Shown here in pieces: positions 11,050 to 21,339 of a stretch of DNA of 64,000 bases (positions are counted from its first letter, which is position 1; each line of letters begins with the position of its first letter). The DNA lies in the NCBI GenBank assembly GCA_027924585.1, contig BSBM01000436.1:8509001-8573000 (forward strand), written 5' to 3'. The position numbers were made by a program, and so were the translations under genes. The notes beneath the pieces were generated by a model. That model made no database searches, had not been told where the DNA came from, and saw only the letters and a program-made list of their open reading frames with translations. The stretch comes from Larix kaempferi (Eukaryota; Streptophyta; Pinopsida; Pinales; Pinaceae).

Positions 11050-13670
11050 TGTTATCTATGACTAGAAATCTAAAAAACTAGGATTTTTTTATGTCGATGA
11101 TCTTGGCATTTCTGTCCAAAAGGTGGGGTTTCACAAAATTCTTAAAATCATAAAATTCATCAATTAGGTGAAGGACATAGAAATTTTGATCTTCACATGT
11201 CCTATACGTATCCATAATATATGAGAGTGAAAACATATCCTTTCTCATTAACTTTGTTGATAACCTTCCATAAGTTCCATCTATGTATTCATTAGTGTGT
11301 ACAACTGGGAGTAATCCAACTTCAACAATTTCAAACACTCTCCTTGCTATTAAAAGAGATAAAAATGAAAGACAAAGTGGTTTTTGTTATCGCCTGGACA
11401 ATTATCCATTTGCAACAATAATATGGTTGGTAGTTTCCTATTTGGCATGCATTGATTTGTATCATCAACACACAATATATAATGTTGCATAACATCTTGT
11501 TTGGAGATCACACACTTTTCATATGACTCTGATTGCAATAGAACATCATGCAAGTGGTGCTTAGAGGTTCCACTTTTATAGATAAAATCTCCATATTTAT
11601 CAACCACTAGTTCTTCAAGACTCCTTAAGCATTTATCCAAGGATGTTACAATGAAATTTGATCCCATCTCTAAAAATGAGAGACTGAAATGGCCAAATAC
11701 CCTAGTCTTGTGCCCATGATTCAATGTACCAGTCAATGATATGGAAATATTCATAGTATTACTGAAATCCTTTGCCTTCTTACCCATCCTTGGAATGGAA
11801 GTCTTTGACTTATCCATTTTGTCATGAACAATACTTAGATAAGTATTTGGATTTTTTTGTGAAGCTAATGATTGAGAATAATACATTTGGCAACAACTTG
11901 CAATATATTTATTATGGTATTCCTGGTGTCCTTGCAAACTTTCCACCTTAGCTGGATCAATGGCCCCCTTTAGCTTATCCTATATTGTAATGCACTCATT
12001 ACACTTTGAAAAGGAGGTGTTTTTAGAAATTATAACATCTAAAAAATATTCTCTCATCACCCTGATAAAGGAGAATTGTGATACTAGATGCAAACCAATA
12101 TGTTCAATTTCTTCATTTTTCATTTCTCACAGCAAACCATGGGACATATTAGATGACAATAATTTCAAGGTTGTACTTGCTCCATCTTTACTAATTACTC
12201 GTGTAATATGTGGATATTTGTTTGAATTCTCTTCTACAATTTAATTAATAGTAGCTACTAGTGAAACAATATTTGCCCTAGATTTTTCCAATCCACGATT
12301 ACCATGCACAACTCTCACATCATCATTCAAGACCATATTTTTATAATTGTATAAAGTGCTCCTTTTTATTCCATGGCATTTATAGCATGCATTTTGATAG
12401 ACATATATTGTGTTCAATCTCATTGCAAATAAGCCTCTTTTTTTCTCGTCTCCTTCTTTGTCGATATGATCATTTGGTGCCATAGAATTTAAAACATATT
12501 GTCTTCTTGAATTTCCATTCATACTATGAAATTTATTCACACATTCAACTATCGATTAAAGTGAAATTTTTATATACGAAGATTTGAACAACAATGTTCA
12601 ATGCCAATTTTCGAGAGGAATGCAACTTCATCAATTCAAATTTGATAAGGTATTGAGCTTGACTTTATTTTAGAAATTTTAGTTCCAGCTTGCCTCTTAC
12701 AAAATTGTATGGCCTTGTTGTATTCACTTTCAAATCTATATATTCACAATGGGGAGTACCTGGAAGGACCATCTACAAAGGAAATTCTTCAAAAATATTC
12801 CAAATATTGACCATGTATTCTTATGTGTTCATTTTAGTATGACATCCAAAGGAACATCGTTGAGGTCAAGAAAATGATTTGCAGGCCATCTTACAAGAGA
12901 ACCTTCAAATAAACCACAATCCTCACAATTGCAAAAGAATTTATGAACTAAAATACCAAATTGACTACCATCTAGTGGTTTAAATTATACTATATCTCCT
13001 TCAAGAACACTTGACACTATTCCCCAAGCAATATAATTTGGCTTTAAAGAACATTGATCTATCAAATTAACCTTCTCTCCCACAAACTTGACATTGTGAT
13101 TTTGACTTGATACTTTCTCTGCAGCTTCAGATTGATTATTGTTGAAATTGTTTTCAACAGACAATAATGTTCTTGTATTAAAATATATGATTCTTTTAAC
13201 TGGCCATACTACAAGACATCCACTACTTAATCTTGGAGAGCATGACATACAAGAAAACACCACTTCATCCACTAGAAAACCAAGGGATAAAGAACCCAAC
13301 AAAATTCCTCCAACAAAGTCTTTCTCATTGACATTTGTTACAAAATCTATGGAAATGCAATCTTTGCATTCTAAACATTTATGTAACAACTTAAATTTTC
13401 CCATGATAAAATCAGATTTATCATCACTTAGAATAATATCTTATACACTCGTGGAAGTGGAAACTGGTATATGATTCACCGCATTCTGCCGAAGAGCAGC
13501 TAAAATGTGGTTAATGATCTTAGATGTATGCCATTGGATATAACCACCAACTGCCTCTGGAAATGTCTCTGCACCTTCTGATGGATAGGGAAAGTGAATA
13601 TCTGTATATAAAAACTTGGTAATGCTTATAATGATACATCCATCACGAATGTTGATAATATGCAATATCT
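11050..13670 (-). pseudogene. DUF7869-like transposon gene relic, frameshifted
   Basis: The reading runs on the minus strand from about 13670 down to 11078 through several frames. In order: a piece with GAETFPEAVGGYIQW (13640-13470); a Cys-rich piece (13404-12985); a piece with CYKCHGIKRSTLYNY then VHGN (12540-12241); FKVCNEC (about 12010); HDKMDKSKTSIPRMGKKAKD (about 11820); LQMDNCPGDNKN (about 11385); and HTNEYIDGTYGRLSTKL (about 11290). The paired Asp-bearing blocks (HDKMD and QMDNCPGDNKN) and the later IDGTYGRLS block are, as I recall the family, the hallmark of plant DUF7869 proteins, multicopy genes with an RNase H-like, transposase-type fold. Stops and frameshifts break the gene at least four times. 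No terminal inverted repeats were located. Confidence 0.6.
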
Positions 13671-13759
13671 TTCTTTTTGGAAAAGAGATCCACTCAGAAA
13701 TTTTTGATCCATTCAGTGACTAGGTCCACACATTGTTGAGAACCAAAATCCCTTTTTTA

Positions 13760-13905
13760 ATCCATTTCTAAAATACAAAATAACATGAACACAATGAACA
13801 TACATATAACAAAAATCACTTAATTTAAAACATTTCTGAAATACAAAATAACAGGAACACAATGAAAATACATATAATTTTAAAAAATAATCACATAGTT
13901 TATAA
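13760..13905. repeat. Tandem duplication, about 66-bp unit
   Basis: The segment with aaatacaaaataacatgaac and acatacatata is repeated about 66 bases downstream with a few changes. It is non-coding. Confidence 0.65.
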
Positions 13906-14069
13906 AGAGAATAATATTTTCCACTATATATTATAAATTATATCTATGTTCTCTATAAATTATATCTATGCTCTCTAGAAGAATAATATTATTGTATGCT
14001 ATCGTTCTCTATAAGACAATAAATGTGAGAATGGAAAAAGCAATATTTCCTAATAGTGAAAGAAGATAT

Positions 14070-15430
14070 TGGATAAAGAATGACCAATCCTTACTCAAAC
14101 ATGATACATGTGTTCCTCACTAAGAAGAAAACGTTATGAAATATAGTAACAACTCCCTCTTGAAGATGTATGATGTTATTGTTTTCTGAGAAGGCATCGA
14201 TCATAGAAGAAGTAGATGATCCTTCTTAAAGGGATCCAATATAATTATTGGTCAAAATGGATCCATGATTTAAGCAGGTGCCACTCAATCCTCAAAATTT
14301 CCTTTTTGTTTTTTTCACTGGAAGGTGCTCAATGCGATGATGATAATACAATCCCTCATCATAATATCCCATATAGAAAATTAATTTTCCTCGGGTAAAA
14401 ATATATCAGACCCTTAAGTACGGACATATCCTTACCTTAAAAACCTATCAATTGGTCCCATATGGACATTTATTGTAAAAGGTTTGATAAGGTAAATACT
14501 CATGAGTCCTTCCCAAAATAGATGCAATGTGGCGGTTTTCTATGCAATTATCCATTAAAGAAGATGTAAATGTTCCTTCTGTAAGGTGTAGTACTATGCT
14601 AATGTTTTTTTATAATGGATCGATGAACAAAGAGTGACCACTCCTTGAAGAGGTCAAACATGTTGCTGACCTAAAAGATATCTACCATAGAAGGAGGTAC
14701 CTCTCACTAATCAGGGTTTCCTTCTCTCTATGTGAAAATCAATCATTATGATAATGTGTGAAGAATCAAGTTTCTCAAAGGGTCCCATATGAAAGTTCAT
14801 TGAAAAAATAGATAATATAAGGAGTGACCAATTAATTCAGTATCATACAAGTCACATGTGATCCACAAACCCAAGGTAGGTATCTTTGAGAAAAAAATGT
14901 CTGACCGTTCCTTCCTAATTGGGTCTCTTGGACTAGATAGTAGCATTTATAATTATAATATATTAGAAACATATCTATGAACTAGAAATTTATTTATATT
15001 TGCGAATGATGAATTCAATTGGAAGGGATTAGGAAAGGATATCCACTCTTTCATTGAAATTGTACCATGCTATTGTTTTCTGATAATGAATCATTGAATA
15101 AAGAGCGACTATTCCTTCATGAAGGGGTCAAATATCGTGGTTACCATAAATAAATACAAAACCATAATAAGAAGTACTCTCCCTGAAATGTTTTGTTGTT
15201 TTTTTATGTAGAAAATAATCAATATGATAATGAGCAAATATTATTTTATCAAAGGGTCCATACATATAAGGCCATTCATTGAAAAAGGATAGATTGCATG
15301 AGTGACTAATTCCTAATCATACAAGGAACATGTCATCCACAAACCCCAAGATAGGTCTATTTGAGGAAGGAGTGACCACTCCTTCCTAAAAGGGTCGCTT
15401 GGGCCATAAAGCTTGGAAAAATTTATTGTG

Positions 15431-15473
<43 letters not shown>

Positions 15474-16150
15474 ATTTTCTCATGTCTTTGAATTATGAAT
15501 TCTACTTGATGGTATCAGGAAAGGACGGGCACTCTTTCTCCGTCCAACCTCCATATTCCTCGAAGTGGTGGACACTCTTTAAATGATTTCTTCCTTCAGC
15601 GAAATCATATATGATCTATTAAATTACTAAAAATCCAAAATGGACATAGTAATTAGGGAAATAGTGATTGCTCTTTATCGGTACCATCTACTTTCCCCAC
15701 CCCCAAAATAGAACCCCTTGAGGAAGGAGCGACCACTCTTTCTTTGAGAAAATTCTTTTCTCAAAGGGTCTATACATATAAGGATGTTCGTTGAAAAGGT
15801 CTAGATCACATGAGTGACTAATTCCTAATCATACAAGGAACATGTCATCCAAAAACCCCAAGATATGTCACTTTGAGGAAAGAGAAAGCGTTCCTTCCTA
15901 AAAGGGTCGCTTGGACCATAAAGCTTGACAACATTTATAGTCATAATATATTAGTCACACACACACACACATATGACACTGTGAATTATGAATTCTATTC
16001 GATGACATCAGGAAAGGATAGGCGTTGTTTCTACCTCCAGTCCCCATATTCCTTGAAGAGATGGATGCTCTTTAAATGTTTTCTACCTTTAAATGATGCC
16101 AGGTCGCCCACTCTTTTCTCCGTGGATTCCCTTTTTATACGTTTATGATC
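14070..16150. repeat. Diverged ~0.5-kb tandem repeat array
   Basis: The block 'tcaaagggtc...atataagg...tgagtgactaattc...atacaagg...acatgt(g/c)atccacaaacccc' appears at 14775, 15248 and 15762. It is followed each time by 'gaggaaggagtgacc...ttcctaa.agggtc.cttgg' at about 14880, 15360 and 15873, so the period is about 470-515 bases. Looser copies lie upstream from about 14070. The unit contains a short perfect palindrome (AGGAAGGAGTGACCACTCCTTCCT at 15365-15388 less a few outer bases). The last two copies differ mainly in an (AT)n versus a (CA)n tract. No gene is seen. Confidence 0.75.
15436..15472. repeat. (AT)n microsatellite
   Basis: An uninterrupted run of AT units inside one copy of the 0.5-kb repeat. 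The next copy has a CA run at the same relative place (about 15957-15972). Confidence 0.95.
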
Positions 16151-16159
16151 GTAGGTAGA

Positions 16160-16420
16160 AAGACACCCTTTTCTAAACGAAGGTGGTGACGACTATAACA
16201 TATAGTGGTTTTGAAAAGTGTATGAGGGAGATGTTACCAATAGAAAACCTCCACATGTCCTAGCTATTTTGGACCAAAAAATCGATGGGGCAGACTTATC
16301 CTCCTTGCATATTCATGATGCACTATTGATTTTTACCATCGATCTGCTTGATCCCCAGAGTGATTAGTTTGTAATCTTGTTACCACCTTAACACCCTTAT
16401 GCTCAATCAATTGGTCACGC
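16160..16420. repeat. Dispersed repeat, copy 1
   Basis: It shares a diverged block with 19100-19330: a 'ggtggtgacg/ggtggtaacgg' start, 'gttttgaaaa/attttgaaaa', 'gttaccaat.gaaaa', then 'gcat.tt.atgatgcacta'. Probably LTR pieces of one old family. Boundaries are not resolved. Confidence 0.4.
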
Positions 16421-16774
16421 TCTCGGTCCTGTGATCCCATTTCCTTAGCACCCAGTCGCTATTCCTTTAGCGCTTGGTTTTAGACCCTCGGTTCTTGTGC
16501 TCGGCCTCAATTCCTTTTTCACAATTTCTTTTTTAACTTGTCATTCATCCATGATACTTAATATTGAGAATCAAATATAACAATCCAATTACAACCTTTC
16601 GAGGACCTTCTTTAGTAACCGTCCATTCTTTCGGACTACGAAAAACCTATACAAATAAAAAACATACTTTCCACACCAACTTAGCTTTCACTAAACAAAT
16701 TTGGACTTAGTTCTTTAGATACTACAGAAATTAACATTGAAATTGTCGAAAACTAGTATAGATGCACCAATCCT

Positions 16775-17110
16775 CTAAAAATCATAGTGTTTTCTACCAA
16801 CTTTAAAATATATATACCCATCCTTAAAAACCACATCCTTCTTTGAAAATCTGTCAGTAATCATGTTGAATTGTCTAAAAACATGTAAAGTGATGGGAGT
16901 AAACAACTTCTTTAGTTCCAATAATCTAGAGCACCACTGCTCCATATTTAGAACCTGTAGCTTTGATTTTTCTGCAATCCAAACCACTATCACCCTCGAA
17001 TCTCCTAACACTTGTAGATGATAAATACCTTTATATTTTTCAAACCATATAACTTAGACCCCACGGAGCAACCAAGTCATCTTTAATATTGGTTCCCCTG
17101 CCCCACATAG
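16775..17110 (-). pseudogene. LINE RNase H domain relic
   Basis: The minus-strand frame 17011-16775 contains GDSRVIVVWI (second catalytic Asp region of RNase H) and HVFRQFNMITDRFSKKD, the C-terminal 'HIFREFN..AD.LSK' block typical of plant LINE and related RNase H domains. Upstream in the same direction a degraded GPGTNTKAELL-like piece can be read to about 17110. It lies 0.5 kb downstream (minus direction) of a zf-RVT relic, so both are probably the 3' end of one LINE-type element. The last catalytic Asp is kept (TDRFSKK) but the domain start is broken. Confidence 0.7.
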
Positions 17111-17601
17111 TCCATATGAAGTTGTCCCATAAAAAACTCCTATGGTAAACCTATGGGTATATCATCATAAAAAATAGGCATAATTTTTTTTAACATTTAT
17201 GTGCATTTGTTTCTTGTAGAACTCAAGAAAAAAACCAACAATCTTGGAGCTTACAACAAAAGTTGAAGGTTTGATGTTTTTCAAAGCAAAAAAAAAACAA
17301 TAACTTGATATTCAAGGGATAATTAAAGTTATAAAATTCTTAAATTACAAAACCAATCATCTATATCACTTGCTTATCTCAAGTATAAAACATCAGCTCT
17401 GAATCTATCTTAAAATCTCTTGGTCTTACTATACAAAACCCAAAATTTGGATATATATATATATATAACTGTTGATCTCAAAAGTGATACATGATGCTAA
17501 TCACCACCAAAAAACTAAACTATTACTGATGCTAATCTCAAAAGATGAAGGTTTGATGTCTTCAAATGTGATCAAATTCCTAGATTTATAGACACTCCAA
17601 A

Positions 17602-17860
17602 TCACAAATAGAGGGAGTTATTTGTATTGAGAAGTATTTTTAAACCAATCTTCCAAACAGTCCACAAGAGTAGTAGCATCCAAAAATACAGTAATATCCA
17701 GGCTCCTATAGACTTCATCCAAAACCATCTTGAAGAAAGAACATTGAACAAACAAATGAGGAATAGTTTCATTTTCAAGTTTGCATAAACTGCACATATA
17801 CTAGGTCCAACAAACCCTCTCTTAAGAAGTTTTTCCCATGTTAAAATTTTGTTTTCCAAG
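17602..17860 (-). pseudogene. zf-RVT (RT zinc-binding) relic
   Basis: The frame begins with LTWEKLLKRGFVGPSICAVY, the conserved start of the zinc-binding domain that follows reverse transcriptase in plant LINEs ('TW..L..R...GP..C..C'). The second half, where His and Cys ligands should lie, is out of frame or lost. It sits upstream, on the minus strand, of the RNase H relic at 16775-17110, in the order expected of a LINE. Confidence 0.7.
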
Positions 17861-17869
17861 TACCGTCCA

Positions 17870-19090
17870 TAAGCTCTTTAAAATCAGTGCAGAACTAAAC
17901 TAGTCCAGATTTTTTATGCACCAACCCCCCATCTTTTTGGGAATAGATATACTTTTCCAATTGGTTGACAAATAAAATTGGTTTCCAAGTGAGTTTCCAG
18001 CCCCAGTTCTTATTTCCGTATGTTTTGGGCTCTTGCGATTCATCCAACTGTTAAATATATTGAAGGTGTTAACCCCTCAAAATGTTCAAGATGAAATTAG
18101 GACATGCCAGGGTATGATGAGGCTCAACTGTTAAATATTTATAGCTTCACCTATTGGAATTCAATGTAAATTTGTTTTTCTTTGAATCTATTTACAGGTG
18201 TGAACAATATTTGACTAACTTTGATACTAAAGATTATTTCAAAGGAATTTAATGTTGTCTATTAAGCATTTCATGTGTATTATATATGAAAATGAATTTA
18301 GCAGATGGGACAAAAAGAAGTATATGAGGTTCCCTAAGGAAAAATCTCACACTCAATGGAATCAAACATATCGAGCTTTTTAGAAAGAATTCAATAGTTT
18401 ATACAAAGTGCACAACTATTCTTGATGTTTTACTGAATCAATGGCAACATTGATAACACAATAAAAAGTAAGAGAAATATTCAATTACTATTCAATCACG
18501 TAAACATCAAATACTAAACAAAGGTAAAAAATTTGGAATCTAAAATTCAATCTCACCACTCAACAATACATTCATATTATCTCCGACACAAATATAGTGC
18601 AAGATGCTACTCAAAAATTTATTATTCTCAAGAAAGTCGACAGATATAGATTATATATGGAAACAACGATGGGGACAAATTACAAAGGAGAAAAACATTT
18701 CTAAAACACATCAACATATTAATATTTGGAACAATTCATGTATACAAAAATAGTACAACCGTTTCAACATTCGCTGAGAGGCCCTCTTAAAAAACTGTTA
18801 TCCTTTTTTCTAAGCTCGAATTGCCTTTATATAGAAGAGGAATTAAAAACAAATTTCTATCTCTAACTAATTGTTAGGTGTATTCCCTTATGTCGCTATT
18901 ATATTGTTTCAAGCTTTGGTTATGCTTAACTACATTTCTCACTATCATGTTGTTTTAGGCTTTGGTTATGCTTAACTGCAGTTATTGGGTAGTTTTACGG
19001 TGATGTCATATAATGTCTTCAGGGCCACTTGACATGTGTCGATCCATGGTTGGTACATGTGGGTGTCAAATCAGCTCCTATTTCCTCTGT
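17870..19090. other. Gene-free stretch
   Basis: No recognisable coding region. A short duplication, 'gctttggttatgcttaactac(a/g)', occurs at 18913 and 18959. It may belong to the 5' part of the decayed LINE or to the LTR that ends near 20047. Confidence 0.4.
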
Positions 19091-19099
19091 GGAAGATTC

Positions 19100-19330
19100 C
19101 TTTGTTCTTTCGTGATCAAAGGCGGAAACCACTTCATGCAAACCATGGTGGTAACGGCCCGAGACTAGAGTGATTTTGAAAATTTCTCCAAAGAGTCGTT
19201 ACCAATTAAAAGATTCCGTAGATCCTATTTCTTTCAAGCCAGCGGCTCCTCATGGTACTTTTAATTTCCTTGCATCTTTATAATGCACTATGGTTATTGG
19301 TTGTTGGGTCCTCATCACAATCTACTCGAT
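19100..19330. repeat. Dispersed repeat, copy 2
   Basis: Diverged partner of the block at 16160-16420 in the same orientation; see that entry for the shared words. Confidence 0.4.
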
Positions 19331-19399
19331 TGTATTTTATCCCCTTTTATGCTTGAAAACTCCGTTCCTATCGTGGTCCTATGATTGCTTCTATGATTG

Positions 19400-20047
19400 C
19401 TTCTACCCCTGGTCGCTCTTCCTTTTAGCTTCTGGTCCTCACCACATATCATGGATAACATCGATGACTAAGTTAATGTATCACTAATATATTATACCAC
19501 TTTGATATTCAAAAATACAGTTCGTCTTAATATTCTTAAGAGTTAAGAAGCTATTGACATGTTGTAAGAGTGATAGCCCTTCGATTACAATGATGTGGAG
19601 TAATTCTCACTTCATCATTTACAATAAATTTCTTATTTCAATTCTCTTTTGTAAGGGAAATAATTTTTTCATACTATTTCTCGAAGGTATCATCAAACAT
19701 ATTTATATTAAAATGTGGAAACATGTGAAACCAGAATGAAGCAGAGGTTCTAGAAGCTGTAATATAGTTTATAAGTGAAAGGTGCCCAAATGGGAACATA
19801 GACAATTAATTCATGAAGACAAGAGGATATGCGTCAAAGCACTCTTTAATCTCATTAATAATACATACACTTATACAGATGACATGTCCCTTGGTTTCAT
19901 ATTCCAAGGTGACTCTTGGACTCCCGAGAGACTAATAGTATTCTCAATGAATTTTCCTATTCACCTATACTCTTGATTTTCCTTGAACATGAATAGGGAA
20001 ATATAATAATATAATATTTGAATAACACCAAGTATGGGGCTCCAACA
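19400..20047 (-). repeat. Probable 3' LTR of a minus-strand element
   Basis: On the minus strand the LTR would begin TGTTGGAGCCCC at 20047, directly after a purine tract (AAGGGGGGGAATT, 20060-20048). This is the arrangement of polypurine tract and LTR start. The far end of the LTR (low coordinate) is not defined; the start given is only a guess. Gag-like frames lie upstream at 20.7-21.3 kb on the same strand. Confidence 0.45.
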
Positions 20048-20062
20048 AATTCCCCCCCTTAA
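20048..20062 (-). other. Polypurine tract
   Basis: A run of purines with seven consecutive Gs on the minus strand abuts TGTTGG. It is the expected primer site for plus-strand synthesis of an LTR element. Confidence 0.5.
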
Positions 20063-20119
20063 TCTAAAGGGTGTATATGAGTCCAATACAGAGAAGAGAG
20101 ATGAATAGATGGAAGTGGA

Positions 20120-20580
20120 CAACTACCACCTGCTGAACATTTCGATCTCGAACATCCTTTACAAGGAAGGTTAGCTAGAAGCTTGCACCTGCTTCTGCTA
20201 AACATAAGATCTCTCTGAATGGATGGTTTTGGCTGACCATCAACCGAAAGGGGATAACAGAAGCTGAAATATTCTACTATGTGTATGGTTTAATGCTGAT
20301 CACAATCTCTGGAACTGGGCGACAACACTTGCACAGAGGTTCTCTGTAACTTGGATCAAAGGCTCAGAGGTTCTGTCTGAAATGGTGGTTTTAGGATGAT
20401 CACAAACCCATTGGAGAGCTGAAAACAAGAAGTGAATAGCTGTAAGTTGTTGAACATTTCCATCTTGACAACCTTTTGCCAAGTTATCTAGAAGCTTGCA
20501 CATGCTTCGACTAAATGAAGGTTCTCTTGATACCGATAGTTTTAGGATGCCCACTAACTCTGGAGCTAAGTTGAACATAT
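20120..20580 (-). pseudogene. Helical repeat-domain relic, two tandem copies
   Basis: The minus-strand frame 20578-20300 reads as a soluble, mostly helical protein with no known motif. Key part: LVGILKLSVSREPSFSRSMC, then KLLDNLAKG. About 318 bases further on, around 20250-20120, a diverged copy can be read ('FSRSRCKLLANL'). The unit is therefore duplicated within the element. It lies between the zinc-knuckle Gag and the polypurine tract of a minus-strand element. Function is not recognised. Confidence 0.45.
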
Positions 20581-20728
20581 CTCTTCACATGATCGCTTGT
20601 TCCAGCTCGCTTTTTACTGATGGTCTTCATCCCCCCTGTCAGGAACAATGTGAGGAGAGGAGAGTCTCATGGTGTCAAACCTAGACACAAAACATATGAA
20701 TACATTATGTCATGTATATCTCATGTCT

Positions 20729-21331
20729 TCAAAATGCATGCATATCATAATTAAGCATCTCTGAATATGGTGGTTGTCCAAACTCACTATGGCTTAGGCT
20801 CGCTTGATATGACTTACTTGAGGAAGGTTGTAAGTGTTTGTTTTCAGAGTAAAAAGGCTTCGAAACTTGAATCCTGACATCATGTTCCCCCCTCTCAGAT
20901 ACAAAGTAAGGAGTAGTACAATAATCTGCTGCAAGTTTCACTCTTGCAGGTTTCTTCAGCTTTACACACCAATTCGAAGAATGGTTGCGCTTCCCACAAT
21001 ATCGACAAGGATGAAGATCAAAACACTGATCTTTCATATGGCCAACTCTGTCACACTATTGGAATCTGGAACTCTGAATCGATTGTACATCTGACATAAT
21101 TTCATTTTTTTCTTGCAGTTGATAGGAATCATCTTCAAACAAGGGGTTATTCTGAACAAGCACTTGTTCATAATGTTGATTCATGTGTTGTGCATCTTCC
21201 TCTTTTGCTTTCAAATTCTGTAATTGATTAATGACGGTTTGTAGTGTGTATTCGTTGATTGTGATTGATTCATCTGCAACTAAATGTACTAGAGTATTCA
21301 ACAACTCTAATGTTTCATTTGTATTAGACAT
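20729..21331 (-). pseudogene. Gag-like protein with tandem zinc knuckles
   Basis: The first frame (21331-21056) is acidic and likely coiled-coil. It ends in a stop (TAG) and reading continues in the same frame. After the stop comes CDRVGHMKDQC and then CRYCGKRNHSSNWC. The second is a perfect CX2CX4HX4C zinc knuckle. The first lacks only its leading Cys (now Phe) and has the stop in place of the residue before its second Cys. Two adjacent knuckles are typical of some retroelement Gag proteins. No protease, integrase or reverse transcriptase is seen on this strand nearby, so the element seems non-autonomous or truncated. Confidence 0.6.
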
Positions 21332-21339
21332 AGTAACGA

